A stretch of 64,000 bases of DNA from Chloroflexota bacterium (GTDB taxonomy: Bacteria; Chloroflexota; Dehalococcoidia; Bin125): positions 83,650 through 147,649 of the forward strand of contig QGNQ01000001.1 of the NCBI GenBank assembly GCA_003228175.2, written 5' to 3'. Of this stretch, positions 52,541 through 60,928 are shown one piece after another. Position 1 is the stretch's first letter, and every line of letters starts with the position of its first letter. A program made the translations under genes and the position numbers. The notes beneath the pieces are model-generated. The model was not told the origin of the DNA. It did not search any database and saw only the letters and a program-made list of their open reading frames with translations.

Positions 52541-53647
52541 TCAGCCAGTGGCCTTGCCGTTGAGGAACCAGCGCAAGATGCGTGGGTTCTCCTCCACGGG
52601 GTACGTGTGCGAAAGGTCTGCGATCTCGCGGTACTCCACGGCGGCGCCCGCATCGCCTAGGGCCTGCGCGGCCGCCCGCGCGAGAGAGACGGGAAACATC
52701 CAGTCCCGTGCGCCATGGGTGAGATAGATCGGCAGCCCCTGGAGGCGCTCGGGTGGGGCGGCGCTCACGATCGCGGGATGGAACGAGGCCGAGATCGGCG
52801 CCAGATGCGTCGCGGGGACCGTTCCCACCAGCCCACTGAGCAGGCTGAACGATCCCCCGTCCGACATGCCGGTCAACAGCACGCGCGACCGGTCGATCGG
52901 CCAACGCTCCGCGATCTGCTCGATCATCCGGTTGAGCGGCCGGCTATCCATGTCCGGCCCCGCGAGCGACCAAGTGCGTCCCTGCGCCGTTGGACTGGCC
53001 AGTAGTACGCCGGCGCTGCGCACCTCGCGCAGCCAGCTCCAGAGGAAGTCGCGCCCGTGGCCGGAGCCGCCGTGCATCGCGATGACCAACGGCCAGCCGC
53101 CGGCGCTTGCAGGCTCGCCGGTTTCGGGCACGTAGAGCGAGAACCCCCCGCGGGACTCGCGGTCGTTGTCACCGTGGATGACGCCGATATCCGTCCGGGC
53201 GGGGTCCGCGGCGGCAAGCGCGTCGAGCAGGGCCGTATCGTTACGCGCCTCATCGGTCAGGAAGAACTGCGAGACCGGCCGCAGCGACCCCGCGAGCGGA
53301 TACAGCGCCTCGGAGGCCAGGCTGACGAATCGGACGGCGCGGTAGCCGCCCAAGATGGCGTCCGGCTGGCTGGGGGCGGCGGCGAGCGCCTCATGCCCCT
53401 GTAGCGCGGATTCGGTTGCGTCCAGCAATTGCTCGCGGAATCGTTGCAGCGAGGGCGGCCACTCTTGCGCCCGGAATGACGCCAGCGCGTCGCCAAGGGG
53501 CTCGCGAAACGGCGCCGCTTCTTGCGCGACTTCGGCAAGCCCGGACGGATGCAGCTGTCGTCCCGCCCGACGCAGCGCCTCGATCGCCTCCAGCAACGAC
53601 GGCAGCAGCGCCATCGTGGCGTCGACCAGATCTTCGCGCTCAGCCAT
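52541..53647 (-). CDS. Alpha/beta hydrolase (phospholipase/carboxylesterase type)
   Basis: ATG 53647 has GGAGGGCGC upstream and gives 368 residues; the frame extends 16 codons further. An all-helical N-part of about 150 residues is followed by the esterase: FSLYVPETGEP, VIAMHGGSGHGRDFLW (oxyanion), LLTGMSDGG nucleophile elbow with S262, then THGARDWMFPV with the acid and LSHTYPVEENPRIL with the catalytic His. It may act on a phospholipid or other ester. There is no signal peptide. It sits in a minus-strand run with the trypsin-like and DM13 genes. Confidence 0.83.
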   Translation of the reverse strand: MAEREDLVDATMALLPSLLEAIEALRRAGRQLHPSGLAEVAQEAAPFREPLGDALASFRAQEWPPSLQRFREQLLDATESALQGHEALAAAPSQPDAILGGYRAVRFVSLASEALYPLAGSLRPVSQFFLTDEARNDTALLDALAAADPARTDIGVIHGDNDRESRGGFSLYVPETGEPASAGGWPLVIAMHGGSGHGRDFLWSWLREVRSAGVLLASPTAQGRTWSLAGPDMDSRPLNRMIEQIAERWPIDRSRVLLTGMSDGGSFSLLSGLVGTVPATHLAPISASFHPAIVSAAPPERLQGLPIYLTHGARDWMFPVSLARAAAQALGDAGAAVEYREIADLSHTYPVEENPRILRWFLNGKATG

Positions 53648-53706
53648 GCGCCCTCCGCTCAGGCGCGCTGAGGATAGGTGGTCCGGGCGATCCACGTAGA
53701 CGCGAT

Positions 53707-53729
53707 CGAGGCCGGCGTGGCCGGCCTCG
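53707..53729 (-). terminator. Hairpin after the small membrane protein gene
   Basis: CGAGGCCGG (53707-53715) and CCGGCCTCG (53721-53729) form a perfect 9-base stem with a 5-base loop. It lies 30 bases past the stop of the gene at 53759 and before the esterase gene start. No T-run follows. Confidence 0.6.
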
Positions 53730-53758
53730 GGGCAGTCGTTCCGGGATAGGGGCGGCCA

Positions 53759-54112
53759 CTAGGGCCAGATGGTTCCGCCGTCCCAGACGGTCCCGGCCAA
53801 CTGGCAGTCCTCTGAGGTGGGTTCGCCACTACCGCCGCACTTTGCCGACTGGGCAGCAATCTCGCCCTCGCCGTACGCGGTGTCAGCGCCCCCGGTGACC
53901 GCGCTTCCGCCAGCGTTTGGGGTGCCATTGTCTACGGCGCTGCCCCCGGAGCCCAGGTCAGCGGAGCTGTTCTGGGTCGCGGTCCCGCCGCCGGAGCTAT
54001 CGGTGCTAATCGATACGACGCCGAGAGCGGCGATCCCCGCCAGGATCAGTGCGGCGACCAGCAGCAGGTACCCGTTCCCCTGCGTCCGTGTGGTGTTCTG
54101 CAGTGTGCTCAT
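53759..54112 (-). CDS. Small membrane-anchored protein, unknown function
   Basis: Not recognised. The 117-residue product has a polar N-terminus (MSTLQNTTRTQGNG), one transmembrane helix (about 15-38), and a Gly/Ser/Thr/Asn-rich low-complexity tail. Near the end are two cysteines (AAQSAKCGGSG and SEDCQLAG) and a terminal GTVWDGGTIWP. It probably sits in the membrane with the tail outside. A terminator-like hairpin follows it. Coding potential is moderate, helped by sequence bias unlike a random frame. Confidence 0.55.
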   Translation of the reverse strand: MSTLQNTTRTQGNGYLLLVAALILAGIAALGVVSISTDSSGGGTATQNSSADLGSGGSAVDNGTPNAGGSAVTGGADTAYGEGEIAAQSAKCGGSGEPTSEDCQLAGTVWDGGTIWP

Positions 54113-54212
54113 TCGTTGCCCCCCGTCGGCTGCGCTCTTCTGGTCGGGAAACGATCGATCTGAGCGAGTGGATTCATGATAACGCGGCCAACCCTGATCG
54201 GGCGCTCGCCGA

Positions 54213-54986
54213 TCAGGCGTTCTTGATCGTCAAGCCGCCATCGACGGGCAGCGCGACGCCCGTCGTGAAGCCCGCAGCGGGCAGACAGAGGCTGAGAGTC
54301 ATTTGCGCCACTTCCTCTGGCTCCGCGTAGCGCTTCAGCGCGATCCGCCGTCGTGCGTAGACCTGCTTATCGTCCTCCGGGATGTCCGCCGTCATGCCGG
54401 TGCGGATCGGCCCCGGGCAGATGCAGTTAACGGTGATCCCCTCCGTACCCAGATCTACGGCCAGCGCACGGGTGAGCCCGATCACGCCGGTCTTCGCGGC
54501 CGCGTAGGCGCTGTCGTGCTTCGTCGCGCCGAGCCCCTCCGTGGAGGCGATGTTGACGATCCGTGGATGCGCGGCCTGCCGGAGGTAGGGCAGCGCGGCT
54601 CTGATCATCCGCTGATGCGCGCTGAGCATCACGGCCAGGGCCCGCTCCCATGCCTCGTCGTAGTCCTCTCCGTCGATTGGGCCCTGGGCGCTGACGCCCG
54701 CGTTGTTGATCAGCACATCGATGCCGCCGAAGTGACTGCCCACCTGCGCCACGACCTGTGCGATGTCGTCCTTATCGCTCACATCCAAGCGCCAGCCACG
54801 GGCGTCGCCACCGGCATCGGTGATTGCCTCAACGACCGGGCCGACGTCGTTCACGTCGGTCGCTGCGATACGCGCGCCTTCATCGGCGAAGACGAACGCC
54901 GTGGCACGGCCCATACCGCCGGCGGCGCCGGTGATCAGCACCACCCGTCCGTCCACCGAGCGGCTCAGACTGGAGAGCTTGCCCAT
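54213..54986 (-). CDS. SDR family oxidoreductase
   Basis: The 257-residue product is a classical NAD(P)-dependent short-chain dehydrogenase: TGAAGGMG loop, D at the end of beta2 (AATDVND, favouring NAD), NNAGVSAQ, active-site serine in NIAST, and YAAAK. It ends VALPVDGGLTIKNA. It follows another SDR gene by 22 bases on the same strand, so both are probably one unit. The substrate is unknown; the family reduces 3-oxoacyl chains, sugars or other ketones. Confidence 0.85.
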   Translation of the reverse strand: MGKLSSLSRSVDGRVVLITGAAGGMGRATAFVFADEGARIAATDVNDVGPVVEAITDAGGDARGWRLDVSDKDDIAQVVAQVGSHFGGIDVLINNAGVSAQGPIDGEDYDEAWERALAVMLSAHQRMIRAALPYLRQAAHPRIVNIASTEGLGATKHDSAYAAAKTGVIGLTRALAVDLGTEGITVNCICPGPIRTGMTADIPEDDKQVYARRRIALKRYAEPEEVAQMTLSLCLPAAGFTTGVALPVDGGLTIKNA

Positions 54987-55008
54987 CGGATCCTCCTCAG
55001 GCGCGTCG

Positions 55009-55764
55009 CTACAGCCGCGCCCCGCCGTCCACGCGGATCACCGCGCCCGTCGTGAACGATGAGGCGTCGCTGGCGAGATACAACGCCGCCCCCACGATCT
55101 CGTCGGGACGACCCCCCCTGCCCAGCGCCATCGACTCCTTCGCGCGCGCCTCGAAGGCGGCCATATCCCAGGCCTTGGAAATGTCGGTCAGAAACGGCCC
55201 GGCTTCGATCGTGTTGGCGCGCACTGTGGGTCCGTAAGCGAAGGCGAGCGAGCGGGTCAGCGAGTTAATCCCGGCCTTGGCCGCCCCATAGGGCTCGGCT
55301 TCCGGGCTCGGCTGCTCGGCCGCCGTACTGGAGATGTTGATGATCGAGCCGCCGTCGCCGGCTGCCATGCGTTCGCCGACGAGGGCGCTGAGCCGGAAGG
55401 GCCCTTTGAGGTTGATCCCGACCACTTTGTCGAAGAGCTCCTCCGTGACCTGGGCCAACGATGGATAGAGCGGTGAAAGGCCGGCGTTGTTCACTAAGAT
55501 GTCGACGCGGCCGAAAGCGTCGTAGGCCGTTTCCGCCAGCGCTGTGACCTGGTCCCAGTGGCCGACGTGGCAGGGGACGCCCAGCGAGCGCCGCCCTTTC
55601 GCCGCGATCTCCGCGGCGACGCGCTCGCAGGCGTCGGCCTTGCGGCTGGCCACGATCACGTCCGCGCCGTGGTCGGCGAAGGCGTGCGCCATCGCGTAGC
55701 CCAGGCCGCGCGTGCCGCCGGTCACGAGCGCCACCTTGTCGGTCAGATCAAGCACGTCCGACAT
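55009..55764 (-). CDS. SDR family oxidoreductase (RhlG-like)
   Basis: ATG 55764 follows GAGGAA; 251 residues. The nucleotide loop TGGTRGLG, the beta2 end ASRKADAC (basic, favouring NADP), NNAGLSPLYP, the serine in NISST and PYGAAK are all present. C-terminus GAVIRVDGGARL. The S-R-K-x-x-A-C motif is shared with the gene at 57058, so the two are paralogues of the RhlG-like group, tied to 3-oxoacyl reduction. TAGACT (55825-55830, minus) resembles a -10. Divergent from the gene at 55880. Confidence 0.85.
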   Translation of the reverse strand: MSDVLDLTDKVALVTGGTRGLGYAMAHAFADHGADVIVASRKADACERVAAEIAAKGRRSLGVPCHVGHWDQVTALAETAYDAFGRVDILVNNAGLSPLYPSLAQVTEELFDKVVGINLKGPFRLSALVGERMAAGDGGSIINISSTAAEQPSPEAEPYGAAKAGINSLTRSLAFAYGPTVRANTIEAGPFLTDISKAWDMAAFEARAKESMALGRGGRPDEIVGAALYLASDASSFTTGAVIRVDGGARL

Positions 55765-55867
55765 CGCATTCCTCATCACTGGGTCCGGGCTCGGGGGACG
55801 TTCGCCCGTTGGGTGTGCAGGCGGAGTCTAGTGGACGAGGCGGTGATCCCCCCCGATGCTCCGCTCG

Positions 55868-55882
55868 TAGGCTGAATTGATG
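55868..55882 (+). promoter_or_regulatory. Candidate leaderless promoter
   Basis: TAGGCT (55868-55873) lies 6 bases before ATG 55880, with no ribosome binding site. The spacing equals that at 23886-23898, which suits transcription starting at the start codon. Confidence 0.45.
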
Positions 55883-56995
55883 AGGCGGTTCCTGACCACC
55901 GGGCTGATCGCGCTGCTCCTCAGCGGATCGGCCGCGTCCGTACTCGCGCACGATCCGATCATCACCCGCCCGCGCGTCGTCGTGCTGGAGCCGGGCGAGA
56001 GTGGTGCGGTCGTGCTGGAAATGGTCAACGTGGCTGGGCCGGGGGAGCCCAGGGAGGACAGCATCACGACGTTCGCCCAGGTGCCAGCGGGCGTGCGCGT
56101 TGAGATCACGAATCCGGAGGTGCCGTCGCAGGCGGTCCGCTTGGTCGCGGCCCAGATCACCCTGCCCTCGGATATCCCGCGCGGTCTCCACGCGTTGGTC
56201 TTCGAGGCGATCGGCGCCCGAAGCGGATTGGTCCTGGCGAACGGGGTGCTGGATGTGGTCGTCCCACCGGCGGCGGACTATGTGGGCCCGATTCGGGCTG
56301 ACGGCGCTGATGTCTTCCTGCGCGCGGCGCCGCAGCGATTCATGGTGGTCAATGCCGTCGGAGGTGGATCGGCGACCGGGCAGCTGTTCGCGATCAACGC
56401 GAGCGGGCAGGAGCTGCGAGTCGATCTGGGCGACCTCCCCGCCGGCATCGAGGCGACCTTCGACGCCGGACCGATCATGGGCGGACTCACGGTGATCGAT
56501 CTCGCCTTCAGCGTGAGCGAGGGCTTTTTCGAGGATCGGGGCCCCGTACCGCTCGCGATCGCTCTGCGCGACAGCGAGGGGCTACAAGTGGCACAAGCCT
56601 TGTTGATCGTCAGCGCAGCGCGCGTGTCGGAGCCGGAAGGGGGTGCCGGCGCCACGGCCTCCGCTGCGCCCGAGCCAGCGCTCGATACCGATCCGGAGAC
56701 CTCGTCGGCTACGACAACGGAGACGCAACAACCGGCGTTGTCGGACGCGTCCAGTGCAGAAGAGGAGGGGGCCTCGCGGCCGGCGCCGGACGGCCCACCG
56801 GCCGTTGCGGATGCGCGACCGAACGATCCCACTGCAGCACCGGCGGTCCCCGACGCGCCCGCCGAATCAGCGCCCGCAAGCGCGGACCCGAGCGACGCGA
56901 CGCGAACCGTTCTGCTGGGCGTCGGGATCGTGATGGCGGCCGGCATGGGTGCGGCCGGACTGGCGTTTCTGCGTCGGCGGCGAGCGACCGCCTAG
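55880..56995 (+). CDS. Secreted protein with C-terminal membrane anchor, unknown function
   Basis: ATG 55880 was chosen over the adjacent TTG. The 371-residue product has a signal peptide (cleavage near VLA-HDP, about residue 23). Two beta-rich domains without known signature follow (about 30-120, with ARVE/EITNPEVPSQ-like strands, and 130-250). Then a linker rich in Ala, Pro, Ser, Thr and Glu, and a C-terminal helix with a basic stop (LRRRRATA). The first domain has the look of an NPCBM/NEW2-like or DUF1775-like copper-trafficking fold, e.g. HDP at the mature N-terminus and the early beta strands, but this is weak. It is held on the cell surface. Divergent from SDR 55009, and followed by SDR 57058. 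Confidence 0.65.
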   Translation: MRRFLTTGLIALLLSGSAASVLAHDPIITRPRVVVLEPGESGAVVLEMVNVAGPGEPREDSITTFAQVPAGVRVEITNPEVPSQAVRLVAAQITLPSDIPRGLHALVFEAIGARSGLVLANGVLDVVVPPAADYVGPIRADGADVFLRAAPQRFMVVNAVGGGSATGQLFAINASGQELRVDLGDLPAGIEATFDAGPIMGGLTVIDLAFSVSEGFFEDRGPVPLAIALRDSEGLQVAQALLIVSAARVSEPEGGAGATASAAPEPALDTDPETSSATTTETQQPALSDASSAEEEGASRPAPDGPPAVADARPNDPTAAPAVPDAPAESAPASADPSDATRTVLLGVGIVMAAGMGAAGLAFLRRRRATA

Positions 56996-57057
56996 ACTCT
57001 GCCGCGCGCTCCCGCCGGGGGTGGTGCCTGAAGTGTCGTCCCAAGACAGGAGTGGCA

Positions 57058-57849
57058 ATGAGCGAGTCGTACTACGAGCAGCTATTTGGCGTGCGGGGCA
57101 AGGTCGCGCTGGTCACCGGGGGCACGCGCGGCATCGGGTTGATGATCGCGGAGGGCCTGGTGCGCTGCGGCGCCCGGGTCTACGTCTCCTCTCGCAAGGT
57201 GGAGGCGTGCGAAGAGACCGAGCGAGCGCTGTCGGCGCACGGCGAGTGCATCGCGATTCCCTGTGACATCAGCACGATTGACGGCTGCCAACAGCTCGCC
57301 GATGCGATCGCCGAGCGTGAGGATCGCCTGCACCTGCTCGTCAACAACGCGGGCCTGACTTGGAGCGCCCCGATCGACGAGTTCCACGAGAAGGCGTGGG
57401 ATCGCGTCGTGGACCTGGATATGAAGAGCCCGTTTTTCCTCTCGCAGAAACTGTTGCCGCTGCTGCGCGCCGCGGCCTCGCCGGAAGAACGATCGGTGAT
57501 CGTGAATATCTCGTCGGTGAATGGGATCAAGCCGAGTGGGTTGCAGAACTACTCGTACGCTGCGGCCAAGGCGGGTCTCGCGCAGCTCAGCGCGCAGATG
57601 GCCCGCGACCTGATTGACGACCACATCAACGTCAACACGATCGCGCCCGGGCCCTTCAAGTCGAAGATGACGGCGCCGCTCTACGCGACTCCGGAGGCCG
57701 AAGCGGAAGTGCTCGATCGCTTTGCCATGAAGCGTTGGGGACAGATGGAGGAGGTGGCGGGCCTGACGATCATGCTCGCTTCGCCGGCGGGTGCATTCCT
57801 GACCGGGGTTGAGATCCCGTGCGACGGTGGCTCGACCTCGATCGGTTGA
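57058..57849 (+). CDS. SDR family oxidoreductase (RhlG-like)
   Basis: ATG 57058 has AGGAGTGGC before it; 263 residues. TGGTRGIG, YVSSRKVEAC (NADP-type), NNAGLTWS, serine in NISSVNG and YSYAAAKAG are all intact. Ends GVEIPCDGGSTSIG. It is close to the gene at 55009 in motifs and probably a duplicate. TAGACT at 56993-56998 overlaps the stop of the upstream gene and may be its -10. The VOC gene follows after 117 bases. Confidence 0.86.
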   Translation: MSESYYEQLFGVRGKVALVTGGTRGIGLMIAEGLVRCGARVYVSSRKVEACEETERALSAHGECIAIPCDISTIDGCQQLADAIAEREDRLHLLVNNAGLTWSAPIDEFHEKAWDRVVDLDMKSPFFLSQKLLPLLRAAASPEERSVIVNISSVNGIKPSGLQNYSYAAAKAGLAQLSAQMARDLIDDHINVNTIAPGPFKSKMTAPLYATPEAEAEVLDRFAMKRWGQMEEVAGLTIMLASPAGAFLTGVEIPCDGGSTSIG

Positions 57850-57966
57850 TCCGGTCCATGGGCTGATTCGCCCAACTGTCCGACGCGCAGGACGGGCGCG
57901 GCTGATCTACACTCCGCCCGCGGAGCGCCGGGAGTTCCTGCCAAGCGCCGCCAGTAGAGGAGTGTC

Positions 57967-58377
57967 ATGGCCATCAACGCGACGGGGATCAATCACGTCA
58001 TCATCGCTGTCGAGGATCTCGATGCCGGCATCGAGACATTCGGCAAGACCTGGGAGCTCAAGCTTGATCACCTCGGCGAGAGTCCCGAGATGGGCATCCG
58101 AATGGCCTACTTCGATATCGGTGACGCGACCCTGGAGTTGGTTACGCCCTACGACGATTCCGAGTCGAATTTGCTGCGCAAGCACCTCGACCGGAAGGGC
58201 GAGGGCCTCTACATGTTCTGCGTTCGCGTGGACGACATCACCGAGGCGATCGCCGATCTGCGGAGCAAAGGCTGCACTGTGACCGATCCCGTCGGCAACG
58301 ATGAAGTGCAGGAGGCGTTCGTCAGCCCGCGCAACTCGCACGGCGTCCGCATGCAGTTGCTGCAACGGCTGAAGTAG
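57967..58377 (+). CDS. VOC family protein (methylmalonyl-CoA epimerase-like)
   Basis: The 136-residue product has two beta-alpha-beta-beta-beta units of the vicinal oxygen chelate fold. The first has INHVIIAVEDLDAGIETF with a metal His, and ATLELVTPY with Glu; the second has FVSPRNSHGVRMQLLQ with another His. The last metal Glu of true epimerases reads Gln here (M-Q-L-L-Q), so the metal site may be altered. A role on a CoA ester suits the neighbours, but glyoxalase-type reactions are possible. GAGGAGTG precedes the start, and TACACT (57908-57913) is a possible -10. Confidence 0.75.
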   Translation: MAINATGINHVIIAVEDLDAGIETFGKTWELKLDHLGESPEMGIRMAYFDIGDATLELVTPYDDSESNLLRKHLDRKGEGLYMFCVRVDDITEAIADLRSKGCTVTDPVGNDEVQEAFVSPRNSHGVRMQLLQRLK

Positions 58378-58429
58378 CGTTCGAACGCGTCACGGGATCA
58401 CGCGTCTCACGGAGTCAGGCGCCAGTCGC

Positions 58430-59203
58430 CTAGAGGATCTGTGAGAGAAACAGCTTCGTGCGCTCTTCGCGGGGCGATGTGAAGAAGTGCTCCGGCGTTC
58501 CCTCTTCCACGATCTCCCCTTCGTCGAAAAAGAGGAAGCGGTCTGCGACTTCGCGGGCGAAGCCCATCTCGTGCGTGACAACGAGCATCGTCATGCCGGA
58601 GTCGGCGAGCTCCCGCATTACGTCCAGCACCTCCTTGATCATCTCCGGGTCGAGCGCGCTCGTGGGCTCGTCGAAGAGCATGATCTTGGGGCTCATGGCC
58701 AGCGCACGGGCGATGGCGACGCGCTGTTGCTGGCCGCCCGAGAGCTGTGTGGGGAACTTGTCGGCCTGCTCCGGAATGCCGACCCGGTCCAGCAACTCCC
58801 GCGCCAACTCTTCAGCCTTTGGGCGCGAGAGCTTGCGCACTTTCTGCGGCGCCAGCGCAATGTTGCGCAGCACCGACAGGTGCGGGAAGAGGTTGAACTG
58901 CTGAAATACCATGCCCACTTCGGAGCGGATCTTCTCCAGATTTCACAGATCGTCGTTCAGCTCCACTCCATCGACGACGATGCGGCCGGCGTCGTGCTCT
59001 TCCAGGCGGTTAATCGTGCGGATGAAGGTGGATTTCCCAGAGCCGGAGGGGCCCAAGATCACGACGACTTCGCCCTCGCGGACGCTGGTCGTGATCCCTT
59101 TCAGCGCTTGAAAGTCGCCGAACCATTTCTCGACGCCCTCCGCTTCGATGATTGGGTTGGCGCTGGGCTCGGCCTGCGTCGATCTGTCATGGGTCATGTT
59201 CAT
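58430..59203 (-). pseudogene. Polar amino-acid ABC transporter ATPase interrupted by in-frame TGA
   Basis: One frame encodes a GlnQ/AapP-type ATPase, but a TGA (58943-58945) cuts it between ELNDDL and [14 protein letters not shown]. Family members have a charged residue there, so CGA to TGA is likely. Before the stop are Walker A (GPSGSGKST) and the IIEAEGVEKWFGDF opening. After it are the Q-loop ([11 protein letters not shown]), signature LSGGQQQR, Walker B IMLFDEPT and the H-loop THEMGF, up to ...[10 protein letters not shown]. Start at 59203 is 5 bases after the permease stop. Restart from ATG 58918 would give 162 residues without Walker A. Inactive unless read through or a base error. The truncated permease next door supports decay. 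Confidence 0.82.
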
Positions 59204-59207
59204 GGGA

Positions 59208-59813
59208 TTATCGCACTCCAACGCCAAGGGCTCGCTCGATGCGCTGACTCAGCCGGGACATCCCGAAGGCGACGCTCCAGAACGCCAGCCCGATAAAGAG
59301 CAGCACCTCTTTCTGCCGGCCGATGAAGTCCGCTTGCGAGATCGATGCTTGCGCCGCTCCGAGCGCGTCCGTGAAGCTGAGAATCGAGAACAGCGTGGTG
59401 TCCTTCCAGAGCGAGATGAGCTGACTGACGAGCGCGGGAATGACGGCCCGCAGGGCCTGCGGCAGTACGATCAGCACCGTGGTGTGGACATTGCCCAGGC
59501 CGAGCGCGCGCGCCGCCTCGACCTGGCCGGGGGGCACGGACTGCAGTCCACCGCGCACGATTTCCGCCACGTAGGCGCCGGTGAACAGGCAGACCACGAT
59601 CAGCGCGTTGACGATCACGTCGGTGTTGAGCGCGTCGGGCAGGAACTCCGGCAGCCTGTTGGGCAGGACACCGTCGGTGAAGATCCGTGTGGTGTGGCAC
59701 GGATCGGGTGTTCTACAGAAGCGGAACCAGCGATTGCCGGAGATTGCGCGCATCTGGAGGACCGGCTTCCACTTCAGCCAGCACGATCTCGCCGCCCCCC
59801 GGCGGTCGGCGGG
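59208..59813 (-). pseudogene. Truncated amino-acid ABC permease (GlnP/AapM type)
   Basis: Only the C-terminal half of a polar amino-acid ABC permease is seen. Intact are NALIVVCLFTGAYVAEIVRG, then GLQSVPPGQVEAARALGLGN (EAA loop), LPQALRAVIPALVSQLISLW, and FWSVAFGMSRLSQRIERALG. The first helices are missing. From about 59753 back to the stop of the Gfo/Idh gene (59814) the sequence is an open but odd stretch. A 181-residue piece from ATG 59753 could still be made. It pairs with the broken ATPase downstream; no binding protein is near. Insertion of the Gfo/Idh gene or deletion at about 59.8 kb are both possible. Confidence 0.72.
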
Positions 59814-60851
59814 CTAGTCGTGCGCGACTTGCTCCCAGCGACCGCTTTTCGCGGAGCGATACATCGCCAGGGCGGTCCGCAGCTCGCCCAGCGAGTGCTC
59901 CGGGCCGGCGGTAAACGGCTCACCGTGCAGAACGGCCCGGCTGAACTCGTTCAGCTCGACACCGAACGCATCCGAGCGCCCTGCGAAGGAGTCCAGGAGG
60001 ACTTCCCCCTGGGGATGCGCGGCGTCGTAGAGCAGCAATCGCCCGCCGTTGCCGCGCTCGGCCACGATCTCGCCGGCGGTGCCGGTGATCCGGAAGTCTT
60101 CCGTCGGCGCTCCCGGGCCCGCGCCGAGCAGCGCGTCGAAAGTGGCGGTCACACCGCTCGAGAAGCGGAAGACCGCGTGCGCCCGCGACTCTCCCTCCAT
60201 CTCCGCCACGTGGCGCCCGGTGGTCGCCATGACTGATTCGACATCGCCGAACCACATCCGCAGGGGTCGGATCCAGTGTGCGCCGCCATCCATGCTGATG
60301 CCCCCGCCGGAGCGCGCGAGCCGGAAGCGCCAGGGGATCGGATCGGCGGGGTTGCCGACCGACCCCGATGATTCCGGCGGGTCGAAGAAGAAGGCGCGCG
60401 CCCAGATCACGTCGCCGATCGCGCCCGCCGCCAACAGCTCCTGGATCCGCATGGCGTCTGGCCAGAACTGCGACTGCTCCGCGATCATGAACACCCGGCC
60501 TGATGCTTCGGCCGCAGCCAGGATGCGCGCGCAGGCGTCGAGCGTGGGCGCCATTGGCTTCTCCAGTACGACGTGCTTGTGGGCGGCGAACGCTTCCAGC
60601 ACCGCCGCTTCATGCAAGTCGTGAGGCAGCATCAGATCGACCGCGTCGAAGTCGCCCTGGGCCAGCGCCTCGGTGAGCGACGTGAAGGCTCGCCCACCGG
60701 TGCGCGCGGCCATCGCTGCCGCGCGATCGGCGTCGGCGTCGACGACGGCGGTCACTTCCAGTAGCGGCGCTCCGTAGCGAATCCCGCGCCAGTGCGCCCG
60801 CGCGATGTTGCCGCAGCCGACCAGCGCGATTCGAACTCGTTCGTCTGGCAT
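59814..60851 (-). CDS. Gfo/Idh/MocA family oxidoreductase
   Basis: ATG 60851 has AAAGG upstream (GTG 60857 is the alternative); 345 residues. The Rossmann domain has VRIALVGCGNIARAHWRG, TAVVDADADRA, and HKHVVLEKPMAPT with the E-K-P motif. The C-terminal domain has GGGISMDGGAHWIRPLRMWF with Asp and His in the usual places. These enzymes oxidise or reduce sugars, inositols or other cyclic alcohols with NAD(P). The substrate is not predictable. The gene sits between the broken permease and the MaoC-like gene on the minus strand. Confidence 0.87.
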   Translation of the reverse strand: MPDERVRIALVGCGNIARAHWRGIRYGAPLLEVTAVVDADADRAAAMAARTGGRAFTSLTEALAQGDFDAVDLMLPHDLHEAAVLEAFAAHKHVVLEKPMAPTLDACARILAAAEASGRVFMIAEQSQFWPDAMRIQELLAAGAIGDVIWARAFFFDPPESSGSVGNPADPIPWRFRLARSGGGISMDGGAHWIRPLRMWFGDVESVMATTGRHVAEMEGESRAHAVFRFSSGVTATFDALLGAGPGAPTEDFRITGTAGEIVAERGNGGRLLLYDAAHPQGEVLLDSFAGRSDAFGVELNEFSRAVLHGEPFTAGPEHSLGELRTALAMYRSAKSGRWEQVAHD

Positions 60852-60928
60852 GGGCACCTTTCACTTGGCGATACGCGTCACTTGGCGATCCGCGCTCGCC
60901 ACGCGCGACGCATCATACGAGGCGCGCT

